51,873 nucleotides of DNA, taken from the NCBI RefSeq assembly GCF_028128765.1, contig NZ_LBJG01000076.1, positions 1-51,873 of the forward strand, given 5' to 3'. Shown here in pieces: positions 43,113-51,873 of this stretch. The translations under genes and the position numbers were made by a program. The number at the start of each line of letters is the position of its first letter. Position 1 is the stretch's first letter. The DNA is from Bradyrhizobium sp. CCBAU 51627 (lineage in GTDB: Bacteria; Pseudomonadota; Alphaproteobacteria; Rhizobiales; Xanthobacteraceae). The notes under the pieces were generated by a model. It saw only the letters and a program-made list of their open reading frames with translations. It did not search any database and was not told the origin of the DNA.

Positions 43113-44204
43113 TTGGATAACAATTCGCCAATGCTGGTACTGGGTATCGAGACCACCTGCGACGAGACTGCGGCGGCCGTGATCGAGCGCGCGCCTGGCG
43201 GCAGCGGCAGGATACTGTCCAATATCGTGCGGTCGCAAATCGAGGAGCATGCCCGCTTCGGCGGCGTCGTTCCGGAAATCGCCGCGCGCGCCCATGTCGA
43301 CCTGCTCGACGGCATCATCGACCGCGCCATGGGCGAAGCCGGCATCGGCTTCGCCCAGCTCGACGGTGTCGCAGCCGCCGCGGGGCCGGGACTGATCGGC
43401 GGCGTCATCGTCGGGCTCACCACCGCGAAGGCCATCGCGATGGTGCACGACACGCCGCTGGTCGCAGTCAACCATCTCGAGGCGCATGCGCTGACGCCGC
43501 GTCTGACCGACGGCATTGAATTCCCTTATTGCCTGTTCCTCGCCTCCGGCGGCCACACCCAGATCGTCGCGGTGACCGGCGTCGGCCACTATGTGCGACT
43601 TGGCACCACCGTCGACGACGCGATCGGCGAGGCCTTCGACAAGGTCGCGAAGATGCTGGGCCTGCCCTATCCTGGCGGACCGCAGGTCGAACGCGCGGCG
43701 GCAAACGGCGATGCCGCGCGCTTCGCATTTCCAAGGCCGATGCAGGGACGTCCCGATGCCAATTTCTCCCTGTCCGGATTGAAGACGGCCGTCCGCACCG
43801 AAGCCAGCCGCCTGGCCGAGATCACGCCGCAGGATGTCAACGATCTCTGTGCGAGCTTTCAGGCCGCCGTCCTGGACTCGACGGCCGATCGCCTGAGCGT
43901 TGGCCTGAAGCTTTTCCGCCAACAATTCGGCGCGCCGCGCGCGCTGGTCGCGGCCGGCGGCGTCGCCGCCAATCGGGCAATCCGCGGCGCGCTGTTTGAC
44001 GTTGCACGGCAAGCCGGGACGCAGCTGATCATGCCGCCGCCGGCGCTCTGCACCGACAACGGCGCGATGATCGCCTGGGCCGGCGCCGAACGCCTCGCGC
44101 TCGGCATCACCGATACGATGGACGCACAGCCGCGCGCGCGCTGGCTGCTCGACGCGAATGCGACCGCGCCTGATGGTTACGGCAAGACGCGGGCGGGGTA
44201 CTGA
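43113..44204 (+). CDS. tsaD: tRNA N6-adenosine threonylcarbamoyltransferase TsaD
   Basis: TsaD transfers threonylcarbamoyl to A37 of tRNAs that read ANN codons, with TsaB and TsaE. A TTG at 43113 with AAGGG at 6 bases (MDNNSPMLVLGIETTCDETA) is preferred; an ATG at 43131 is possible. The 363-residue protein has the ASKHA phosphate loop GIETTCDETAAAV, the iron-binding NHLEAHAL (HxxxH), LASGGHTQ and AAGGVAANRAIR. It begins 135 bases from the divergent hemD start and is followed 2 bases later by gpsA. Confidence 0.95.
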   Translation: MDNNSPMLVLGIETTCDETAAAVIERAPGGSGRILSNIVRSQIEEHARFGGVVPEIAARAHVDLLDGIIDRAMGEAGIGFAQLDGVAAAAGPGLIGGVIVGLTTAKAIAMVHDTPLVAVNHLEAHALTPRLTDGIEFPYCLFLASGGHTQIVAVTGVGHYVRLGTTVDDAIGEAFDKVAKMLGLPYPGGPQVERAAANGDAARFAFPRPMQGRPDANFSLSGLKTAVRTEASRLAEITPQDVNDLCASFQAAVLDSTADRLSVGLKLFRQQFGAPRALVAAGGVAANRAIRGALFDVARQAGTQLIMPPPALCTDNGAMIAWAGAERLALGITDTMDAQPRARWLLDANATAPDGYGKTRAGY

Positions 44205-44206
44205 CG

Positions 44207-45187
44207 ATGGCTGCATTCGACTCCGTGGCGGTGATCGGCGCGGGCGCCTGGGGCACCGCGCTGGCGACGGTGGCCGCGCGTGCCGGACGGAACGTGACGC
44301 TATGGGCGCGCAATGCGGAACATGCGACGCGGATCGCATCGACCCGTGACAATCCGCGGCTGCCGGGCGTGCGGCTCGCACCCGACATCGTCGTGACGAG
44401 CGATCTGGCGCTCGCCGCGCGCGCTGACATGCTGCTGATCGCGACACCGGCGCAGCACCTGCGTGGCGCAGTCAACATGCTGGCCTCGCACATTGCAAGT
44501 CCAGCGCCGATTGTGGCCTGCGCCAAGGGCATCGAGCACGGCACCCACAAATTCATGACCGAAGTGATCGTGGAAGCTGCGCCACATGCGCAAGCTGCGA
44601 TCCTGTCCGGCCCGAGTTTTGCCGACGACGTCGCGCATGGCCTGCCGACGGCGGTGACGCTGGCGGCGAAGGACGAGGCGCTGGCGAGCGCATTGGTACA
44701 GGCATTGGGCTCGGCGACGTTCCGGCCCTATCACACCACGGACGTCCGCGGCGTCGAGATCGGCGGCGCCGCCAAGAACGTGCTGGCAATTGCCGCCGGC
44801 GTCGTAGTCGGCCGCAACCTCGGCGCTTCCGCGCTCGCCGCCCTGACGACGCGCGGCTTCAGCGAGCTGGCGCGGCTCGGCCGCGCCTGCGGCGCGCGCG
44901 CGGAAACGCTCTCGGGTCTCTCCGGCCTCGGCGACCTCTTGTTGAGTTGTTCGACGGCGCAATCGCGCAATTTTGCGCTCGGGATCGCGCTCGGTCGTGG
45001 AGAGGCGGCGCCCGCAGGCAAGCTTGCGGAAGGTGCATTCACCGCGCCGGTGCTGGTCGAGCTCGCGGCTTCGCAAATGGTTGAGATGCCGGTATCAGAA
45101 GCAGTCGCGGCGATCCTCAGCGGAAAGATCACGATCGATGCGGCGATATCGGGGCTGTTGACCCGCCCCTTCAAAGCAGAGGAATGA
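44207..45187 (+). CDS. gpsA: Glycerol-3-phosphate dehydrogenase (NAD(P)+)
   Basis: GpsA reduces dihydroxyacetone phosphate to sn-glycerol-3-phosphate, the backbone of membrane phospholipids. The 326-residue protein has the cofactor loop VIGAGAWGTALATVAARAG, LWARN, the conserved CAKGIE, SGPSFADDVAHGLPTAVTLA and the catalytic Lys region GAAKNVLAIAAGV. It starts 2 bases after the tsaD stop and overlaps the EVE gene by 4 bases, so tsaD-gpsA-EVE is one operon. Confidence 0.97.
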   Translation: MAAFDSVAVIGAGAWGTALATVAARAGRNVTLWARNAEHATRIASTRDNPRLPGVRLAPDIVVTSDLALAARADMLLIATPAQHLRGAVNMLASHIASPAPIVACAKGIEHGTHKFMTEVIVEAAPHAQAAILSGPSFADDVAHGLPTAVTLAAKDEALASALVQALGSATFRPYHTTDVRGVEIGGAAKNVLAIAAGVVVGRNLGASALAALTTRGFSELARLGRACGARAETLSGLSGLGDLLLSCSTAQSRNFALGIALGRGEAAPAGKLAEGAFTAPVLVELAASQMVEMPVSEAVAAILSGKITIDAAISGLLTRPFKAEE

Positions 45188-45603
45188 ACATGGCGTACTG
45201 GCTGGTGAAATCCGAACCATCAGTGTGGTCCTGGGACCAGCAGGTCGCAAAGGGCGCCAAGGGTGAAGCCTGGACCGGCGTGCGCAACTACACTGCGCGC
45301 CAGAACCTCGTGAACATGAAGAAGGGCGACAAGGCATTCTTCTATCATTCCAACGAGGGCAAGGAGATCGTCGGCATCGCGGAGGTCATCAAGGAGGCCT
45401 ATCCCGATCCGACCGACAAGACCGAAAAATTCGTCTGCGTCGACATCAAGGCCGACAAGCCCTTGAAGACGCCGGTCACGATGGCCGAGATCAAAGCCGA
45501 AAAGAAGCTCGCCGACATGGCGCTGGTGAAATATTCGCGCCTGTCGGTGCAGCCGGTGACTTCGGAGGAATGGAAGCTCGTCTGCAAGATGGGCGGGTTA
45601 TAA
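45184..45603 (+). CDS. EVE-domain protein
   Basis: The ATG overlaps the gpsA stop as ATGA, so translation is coupled; a second ATG at 45190 is an option. The 139-residue protein is a complete EVE domain, with YWLVKSEPSVWSWDQ, WTGVRNYTARQNL, MKKGDKAFFYHS and a GIAEVIKEAYPDPTD segment. The PUA-like fold binds modified bases such as N6-methyladenosine or modified cytosine in known members. It converges on the cyclase gene and overlaps it by 6 bases. Confidence 0.93.
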   Translation: MNMAYWLVKSEPSVWSWDQQVAKGAKGEAWTGVRNYTARQNLVNMKKGDKAFFYHSNEGKEIVGIAEVIKEAYPDPTDKTEKFVCVDIKADKPLKTPVTMAEIKAEKKLADMALVKYSRLSVQPVTSEEWKLVCKMGGL

Positions 45604-46698
45604 GGACGACCATGTCCGGCCCTGCGCCTCCGGCAGCGTAAGCACCTCGCACGGCGAGGCAATGCCGCGCAGCTTGTGCAGTCCGAGCGCAATCAGAGGC
45701 ATCTCGGTCTCGGCGGCCAGCGAGCCCGAGACCAGCACCGTCCTACGAAGCGGCTTGCACAAGCCCTCGAGTCGACTGGCGAGATTGACGGCGGGCCCAA
45801 TGGCGGTGAAGTCGAGCCGATTGGCGGCGCCGATGTTTCCCCAGAGCATTTCTCCGAGATGAAGCGCCGCGCCGAACGCAAGTGGCGGCAAGCCTTGCGC
45901 GCTGCGCTCGGCGTTGAGATACGCCATCCCGGCTTCGGCAGCGCCTGCCGCGCGCAGAGCGGCCTCACAGGCGCGACGCGGTGACGCCTCGACCACCGGA
46001 AAGATCGCCAGCACGCCGTCGCCGATGAACTTGAGCACCTCGCCGCCGAAAGCGTGAACGGCACCGGCGATGCGATCAAACCAGGCATCGAGTGCAACGA
46101 TGACATCTGCCGGCGGGCTGGTTTCCGACAAGATGGTGAAGCCGCGCAGATCGGCATAGAGCAGCGCGGCCTGGATGGTCTCGCCGAGATCGCGCCGCAG
46201 CGGCGCTGCCAGCACCCGCTCGGCGCTGCGCTTGCCGAGATAGGCCTCCAGCGTCGCCCGCAGCGTGGCGCGTGCAGCGAGCGCGGCGAGCGGTGTTGCG
46301 GCAAAGCGCGCGGCCTGGCGCAACTGCTCGATCTCCTGCGCAGTGAATGGACGCGGTCCGATCCAGCCGAGCAACGGCCCGTCGCGCCCGACAACATCTT
46401 CGTGCACGTCGCCGCCCGCTATCCCGCGCAGCCAGCGGCGGCCAGCATCATCAGGCAGATCGGGTGCGAGCCCGGCGGGCGCAAAGCCGAGCGCCTCGAT
46501 CACCCGGCCGTTCTCCGCGCGCCACAACCAGGTCCGTTTTGCGATCAGCGGATGCGGCACCTCCAGCGTGAGGCTGCCTGCCACAAGCGGCATACCGTCA
46601 GCAAGCAAATGCGTGCCGAGTTCCGCCAACAGGCGATCGGCGCCGGAACATTCTGAGGCGGCGTCGACAAGCCAGGCAAGGGTGGGAGAGAGGTGCAT
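45598..46698 (-). CDS. Class III nucleotidyl cyclase with unrecognised N-terminal domain
   Basis: The ATG at 46698 gives 366 residues. The first ~150 residues form a globular domain with no recognised family, containing a tryptophan-rich patch (RTWLWRAENG) and DVVGRDGPLLGWIGP. The cyclase domain follows, with D182 in YADLRGFTIL and D227 in FIGDGVLAIFP as metal ligands, and RLDFTAIGPAVNLASRLEG. Both metal aspartates are kept, so it should be active. No membrane helix is seen. It is a different architecture from the cyclase at 28017-29426. Its stop overlaps the convergent EVE stop by 6 bases. Confidence 0.88.
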   Translation of the reverse strand: MHLSPTLAWLVDAASECSGADRLLAELGTHLLADGMPLVAGSLTLEVPHPLIAKRTWLWRAENGRVIEALGFAPAGLAPDLPDDAGRRWLRGIAGGDVHEDVVGRDGPLLGWIGPRPFTAQEIEQLRQAARFAATPLAALAARATLRATLEAYLGKRSAERVLAAPLRRDLGETIQAALLYADLRGFTILSETSPPADVIVALDAWFDRIAGAVHAFGGEVLKFIGDGVLAIFPVVEASPRRACEAALRAAGAAEAGMAYLNAERSAQGLPPLAFGAALHLGEMLWGNIGAANRLDFTAIGPAVNLASRLEGLCKPLRRTVLVSGSLAAETEMPLIALGLHKLRGIASPCEVLTLPEAQGRTWSSL

Positions 46699-46800
46699 GA
46701 TCCGATCATGGCCAAGGAGGACCGTCTTTGTCACTGGGCAATCCTTGACGGGCTGCCTTGGTGCCGCCATGTGACCATATCACTCCCGGGATGATCGCCG

Positions 46801-47256
46801 ATGACCGACCCGTTCGTATTGCGACGCGAAACCCAGATCGCCGCCCCACGCGCCACCGTCTTCGCCTATTTGACGGACCCCGAGAAAATCCTGAGCTGGA
46901 TGGGCTCGGATGCGACCACCGAGCCGCATCCCGGCGGGCTTTATTTGCTGAAGGGCATCGGCCCGCGCGGCAGCGTCGCCCGCGGCGCCTTCCGCGAGGT
47001 CGTGCCGGTGCATCGCCTGGCCTACACCTTCGGCTGGGAGGGCGGCCAGGAAGTGCCGCCCGGTTCGAGCCTGATCGAGATCGACCTGATCGAACGCGAC
47101 GGCGGCACGCTGCTTCGCATGACCCATAGCGGGCTGCCCACCGAGGAACAAATGGCCGCGCACGCGAAGGGGTGGGCGCATTATCTGGAGCGATTGACGA
47201 GCGCGGCCGCAGGCCGCGATCCCGGTCCCGACAAAGGCGTTTCGGACAAGATGTAA
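46801..47256 (+). CDS. SRPBCC-family (AHSA1-like) protein
   Basis: The 151-residue protein is a START/Bet v1-like fold with the N-terminal strand ETQIAAPRATVFAYLTDPEKILSW, a central GGLYLLKG, FGWEGGQEVPPGSS and a C-terminal helix (AHAKGWAHYLERLTSA). Members bind hydrophobic ligands or assist Hsp90-type proteins; the ligand is unknown. It is divergent from the cyclase gene and converges on the topoisomerase gene with an 8-base gap. Confidence 0.88.
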   Translation: MTDPFVLRRETQIAAPRATVFAYLTDPEKILSWMGSDATTEPHPGGLYLLKGIGPRGSVARGAFREVVPVHRLAYTFGWEGGQEVPPGSSLIEIDLIERDGGTLLRMTHSGLPTEEQMAAHAKGWAHYLERLTSAAAGRDPGPDKGVSDKM

Positions 47257-47264
47257 CGGCGCTC

Positions 47265-48431
47265 CTACACCGCCGCGGTCGCCACCACCTGCGCCAGCAG
47301 CTGCTCGCGCCTCGCCTGCGAGCGCTGGCCCTTCATGGTCGCGGCGAATCGCTCGAGGATACCGTCCTCGAAGGCGGTGACGATGGTGTCGTGGACGTAG
47401 CTCTTGCGGCAGATCGCGGGCGTGTTGGAGAGCTTGTCGGCGGCGGCACGTATCGCATCCAGCACCTGCTTCTTGCGGCCGCGCTGGCTGGTCGCCGGCG
47501 TGATCCGCGACAGCGATTCCACGACGACAGCGGAGGCCATCAGGGTGCGGAAATCCTTCAGCGAAATCTTGATGCCGGCGATCTCGCGCAGGAACGCGTT
47601 CACCTGCGTGGTGCTGACCGCGCGCACGATGCCGTAGGCATCGCGATACTGGAACATGCGCTTGCCGGGGACGTCCTGCAAAATGCCGATGGCGCGCACC
47701 AGCTTGGCGGCATCGCATTCCTTGCGCACCGCCTTGCCGCCCTTCGCCCTGAAGGTCAGCACGAAGCAGTCGTCTTCCAGTGTGACGTTGGACTTCAGCA
47801 GCGTGGTCGCCCCGCGGGTGCCGTTGAGGCGGGCGTAGGATTCATTGCCGGGGCGGATCGCGGTGCGCGCGATCAGCTCGATCACCGCCGAAAGTGCAAA
47901 CTCGCGCGTCGGCTCGTCGCCCGACAGGAACGCCGACACCTTGCGCCGGATCTTTGGCAGCGCACCGACGAGCTTTTCCAGGCGATGCGCCTTGCGGTGC
48001 TCGCGGACTTTCTCCCAGTCGGCGTGATAGCGATATTGCAACCGGCCCGCGGCATCGCGGCCCACCGCCTGGAGGTGCGAGCTCGGATCGGCGGAGTAGC
48101 GCACCTCGCGATAGGCCGGCGGAACCGCCATGGCGTGCAACCGGCGGATAGTGCGGGCGTCGCGGATATGGGCGCCGTTAGGGCGGACGAAGGAATAGCC
48201 CTTGCCACGCCTGACGCGGCGGATGGTCAGCTCGTTCTGGTCGCCGAGCCGCAGGCCCAGCTCCTTGGCAAGCGCCTCGACCGTCGCCGGCGCCGTGTCG
48301 AACACTTTTTTCGGGCTGGAACGCGTCGAAACCGGCGGTTTCGGCCATTGTCCGAGGGCTTTGGCCAGCGCAATGGCGGCAGGATCGGCCGAAGCGGGCC
48401 GCATCGTGCCGAGATTCTGCTGATCCATCAT
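47265..48431 (-). CDS. Type IB DNA topoisomerase (poxvirus type)
   Basis: The 388-residue protein is a small bacterial topoisomerase IB. The N-terminal cap has GKGYSFVRPNGAHIRDARTI; the catalytic half has IARTAIRPGNESYARLNGTRGATTL, KFKAKGGK-like FRAKGGKAVRK, TTQVNAFLREI, KDFRTLMAS (Arg/His region) and the nucleophile Tyr in CRKSYVHDTIV. It relaxes supercoils through a 3'-phosphotyrosine link. A weak EcfG-like match (GGAAC at 48486-48490 on the minus strand, 17 bases, then CATT) lies 35 bases upstream, but the second half departs from consensus. Confidence 0.93.
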   Translation of the reverse strand: MMDQQNLGTMRPASADPAAIALAKALGQWPKPPVSTRSSPKKVFDTAPATVEALAKELGLRLGDQNELTIRRVRRGKGYSFVRPNGAHIRDARTIRRLHAMAVPPAYREVRYSADPSSHLQAVGRDAAGRLQYRYHADWEKVREHRKAHRLEKLVGALPKIRRKVSAFLSGDEPTREFALSAVIELIARTAIRPGNESYARLNGTRGATTLLKSNVTLEDDCFVLTFRAKGGKAVRKECDAAKLVRAIGILQDVPGKRMFQYRDAYGIVRAVSTTQVNAFLREIAGIKISLKDFRTLMASAVVVESLSRITPATSQRGRKKQVLDAIRAAADKLSNTPAICRKSYVHDTIVTAFEDGILERFAATMKGQRSQARREQLLAQVVATAAV

Positions 48432-48840
48432 AGTCTTAAGCCTTAGCCCTGTTTGTTGTCGGTCAATGCCGCCGTTCTGATTTTTGTTCCAAGCCTCGCT
48501 TGGAGGGTGTCTTGGGACCCGGGTTGGCCATTTAGGGTGTTCCGAACCGCATTGCGAGTCCCGAATCAGTGAAGGACGGTTCCTAAATACCTCCAGCGAT
48601 GCATGGGCGCCCTGCGCGGGCCTGTTCTGGGGATTTGGGTAAAGACCGAAAGCAGCCGCTCAGGCTGTGTCAGACTTGCGACAGCGGGCCCGCGAATCTT
48701 GATCCTCCGCATGGCCGGCCACTCATCGAAGGTCCAGCTTGTGCTGCTTGTCGGGTCCGGTTAGCCCGACGCATAATCGTTCAATGATGAAGTCGGCTTG
48801 CCAGTCACCCGTGCTCGGCTTGCCGTATGTGGAGGGAAGC
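48432..48840. other. Long gap between topoisomerase IB and acs
   Basis: These 409 bases separate divergent genes and must hold both promoters. A CCAAGC/GCTTGG stem lies at 48489-48503 and a GTCGGG/CCCGAC stem near 48748-48772. No convincing gene was seen; open frames on the plus strand lack a ribosome site. Confidence 0.45.
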
Positions 48841-50787
<1,947 letters not shown>

Positions 50788-51209
50788 GGCCGCTCTCGTG
50801 CCCCGGACCCAGCGCAGCGTCTCTTCGACGATGCGCCGCAGGGCCGGGGCCCACCCATCCGCAGCGCACCCTCTGGCTTTCGGTGTCCCGGCTTGCGCCG
50901 CTTCGCGCTGCGCCGCGTGCGGGACATGAGACTGCTTTTCGCGCCGACGTCGCCTGAAACAACCGCCGTTCACCCCCTCACACATTTGTCAGAGCGCGAG
51001 CGGCCGTGTCGGCATCTTTCCCGCCGGGTGTTGTTTTCGGGTCATTTACTTTATTTCGAACATTTCCTTTGCTTCCCCCTGCTGGCTCGCCCCGGCAGTC
51101 TCGCGTGGAAACAATCCGGTTAACAGGCGGGGTTAAGAATGTCTGGGCGCGCGGGCAATTGCCGGTTTGCGTGAATTTGGACGATCCGTTCGGGGGCAGG
51201 GGAAAATCG
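50788..51209. other. Gap between acs and the L,D-transpeptidase gene
   Basis: The first part is the family A repeat copy 3. The rest (50930-51209) is T-richer and probably holds the promoter of the transpeptidase gene; GGTTAA-type motifs occur near 51117-51134. No gene is supported. Confidence 0.45.
50797..50929. repeat. Intergenic repeat, family A copy 3
   Basis: It begins CGTGCCCCGGACCCAGCGCAGCG and ends CGCCGCGTGCGGGACATGAG, with GGGCCGGGGCCCA inside. Its right end carries two substitutions in the terminal CGTCCGGGACAC arm. Confidence 0.72.
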
Positions 51210-51725
51210 ATGTCGATGAAGATTGTGCTGGCGCTGGCTACCACCATCGGGACCGGGCTCTTGCTGTCGACGGCGGCCGAGGCGCGGCCGGAAATGGTCG
51301 GCACACATATGGCCGATTATTCACCGGGCACCATCGTGGTCAAAACCAATGAGCGGCGGCTTTATCTCATCCTCGATGGCGGGCACGCGATGCGTTATCC
51401 GGTCGGCGTCGGCAAGTCCGGCAAGCAGTGGGCCGGCACCACCCGAATCGAGGGCAAGTATCGCTATCCGGCCTGGTCGCCGCCCGCCGAGGTGAAGCGC
51501 GACAAGCCACAGCTTCCCGACGTCATTCCGGGCGGCTCGCCCCGCAACCCGATGGGCGTGGCGGCGATGACGCTGGCCGGTGGCGAATATGCCATCCACG
51601 GCACCAACGTGCCGGGCTCGGTCGGCGGCTTCGTCTCTTACGGCTGCATCCGCATGCTCAACGACGACATCACCGACCTCTACAGCCGCGTGTCGGTGGG
51701 AACGAAAGTCGTCGTGACGCGCTGA
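51210..51725 (+). CDS. L,D-transpeptidase (YkuD family)
   Basis: The ATG at 51210 is preceded by AGGGGA. The 171-residue protein has a signal peptide (MSMKIVLALATTIGTGLLLSTAAEA) and a single YkuD domain with IVVKTNERRLYLILDGG, YPVGVGKSGKQWAG and the active site HGTNVPGS...SYGCIRMLNDD (the Cys nucleophile in SYGCIRM). These enzymes make 3-3 peptidoglycan cross-links or attach lipoproteins, in the periplasm. It has no separate peptidoglycan-binding domain. A clean terminator follows. Confidence 0.95.
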   Translation: MSMKIVLALATTIGTGLLLSTAAEARPEMVGTHMADYSPGTIVVKTNERRLYLILDGGHAMRYPVGVGKSGKQWAGTTRIEGKYRYPAWSPPAEVKRDKPQLPDVIPGGSPRNPMGVAAMTLAGGEYAIHGTNVPGSVGGFVSYGCIRMLNDDITDLYSRVSVGTKVVVTR

Positions 51726-51750
51726 TCGTCGCCACCACAACAGAGATCGC

Positions 51751-51779
51751 AAGAGCCGCGTCGCCGACGCGGCTCTTTT
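51751..51779 (+). terminator. Rho-independent terminator after the L,D-transpeptidase gene
   Basis: AAGAGCCGCGTC pairs with GACGCGGCTCTT across GCC and is followed by TTG. Confidence 0.85.
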
Positions 51780-51806
51780 GTTAGTCGTCCGTGAAGAACT
51801 CTGGCT

Positions 51807-51872
51807 TCAGGCTGGAATGGCCTGAAGCGCGGCGGTGAGAGCCGAGAGGATTTGGCGCAGCAACAGGCTGAG
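51807..51872 (-). CDS. Possible C-terminal end of a minus-strand gene
   Basis: On the minus strand a frame enters from the window edge and ends in LLLRQILSALTAALQAIPA then TGA at 51807. Composition and a following gap fit the end of a real gene, but 21 codons do not allow a family. Confidence 0.35.
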   Translation of the reverse strand, partial: LSLLLRQILSALTAALQAIPA

Positions 51873-51873
51873 C

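Noticed and set aside
42978..44447. Extension of the hemD frame far upstream on the minus strand
   Set aside because: This part is the antisense of tsaD and the start of gpsA; the family start fits the ATG at 42977.
48465..48490. EcfG-type promoter for topoisomerase IB
   Set aside because: GGAAC and spacing fit but the second half is CATT rather than xGTT; too weak to list as a feature.

Overview
The window is high-GC chromosomal DNA of an alphaproteobacterium. Protein content and order (OmpA with a Pro/Ala-rich head, IalB, a hemD-Mic60-hemY cluster, a NodB-like deacetylase) and several families of dispersed intergenic palindromes point to Bradyrhizobium or a close relative. That is inference from remembered family patterns, not from a search. 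About fifty protein genes, two tRNA genes, one clear pseudogene and four families of intergenic repeats can be supported. No IS element, prophage, CRISPR array or rRNA is visible.

Layout. 0-9.5 kb: the 3' part of an OmpA-family gene with a strong terminator, then mostly minus-strand genes: argG, a PAP2 phosphatase, a small membrane protein, rlmN, an IalB-like protein, a 2,4-dienoyl-CoA-reductase-like SDR, a DUF1232 protein and a pterin dehydratase, with a plus-strand quinone-oxidoreductase-like gene among them. 9.6-17.7 kb: a doubly anchored TAXI binding protein, Tat-exported phoD, a single-domain response regulator divergent from a Crp/Fnr regulator, typA and a flavin amine oxidase. 17.8-21 kb: a compact minus-strand cluster (alpha/beta hydrolase, DUF2269 membrane protein, SDR-DoxX fusion, DCC thiol protein) that looks like an uncharacterised membrane redox operon. 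21.2-24.5 kb: a GNAT gene, ppa, the yggT-yggU-folD operon and tRNA-Ala(CGC). 24.5-32.3 kb: a long co-directional minus-strand run of enoyl-CoA hydratase, glutamine amidotransferase, SDR, TerB, class III cyclase, P450 and Tat-exported hydrolase.

32.4-39.1 kb: an MFS exporter with an extra C-terminal domain, two paralogous secreted Cys-rich proteins and a NodB-type deacetylase, then a gene-poor accessory patch (about 36.1-39.0 kb). The patch holds a small orphan gene, a pair of diverged direct repeats with minus-oriented hairpins, a cupin gene, a small exported protein and a DUF6946-like pseudogene broken by two frameshifts and truncated. It ends at the 3' end of tRNA-Thr(CGT), a typical place for an eroded island, although no att duplication was found.

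39.1-51.9 kb: the hemD-Mic60-hemY operon, divergent tsaD-gpsA-EVE, a second class III cyclase, an SRPBCC protein, poxvirus-type topoisomerase IB, acs and an L,D-transpeptidase with a clear terminator. A minus-strand gene probably runs off the right end. The core is ordinary housekeeping: arginine, heme and folate metabolism, tRNA and rRNA modification, acetate activation and the cell envelope. The best candidates for undescribed biology are the SDR-DoxX/DUF2269/DCC cluster, the tRNA-Thr-proximal patch, and the response regulator/Crp pair with an EcfG-like promoter.
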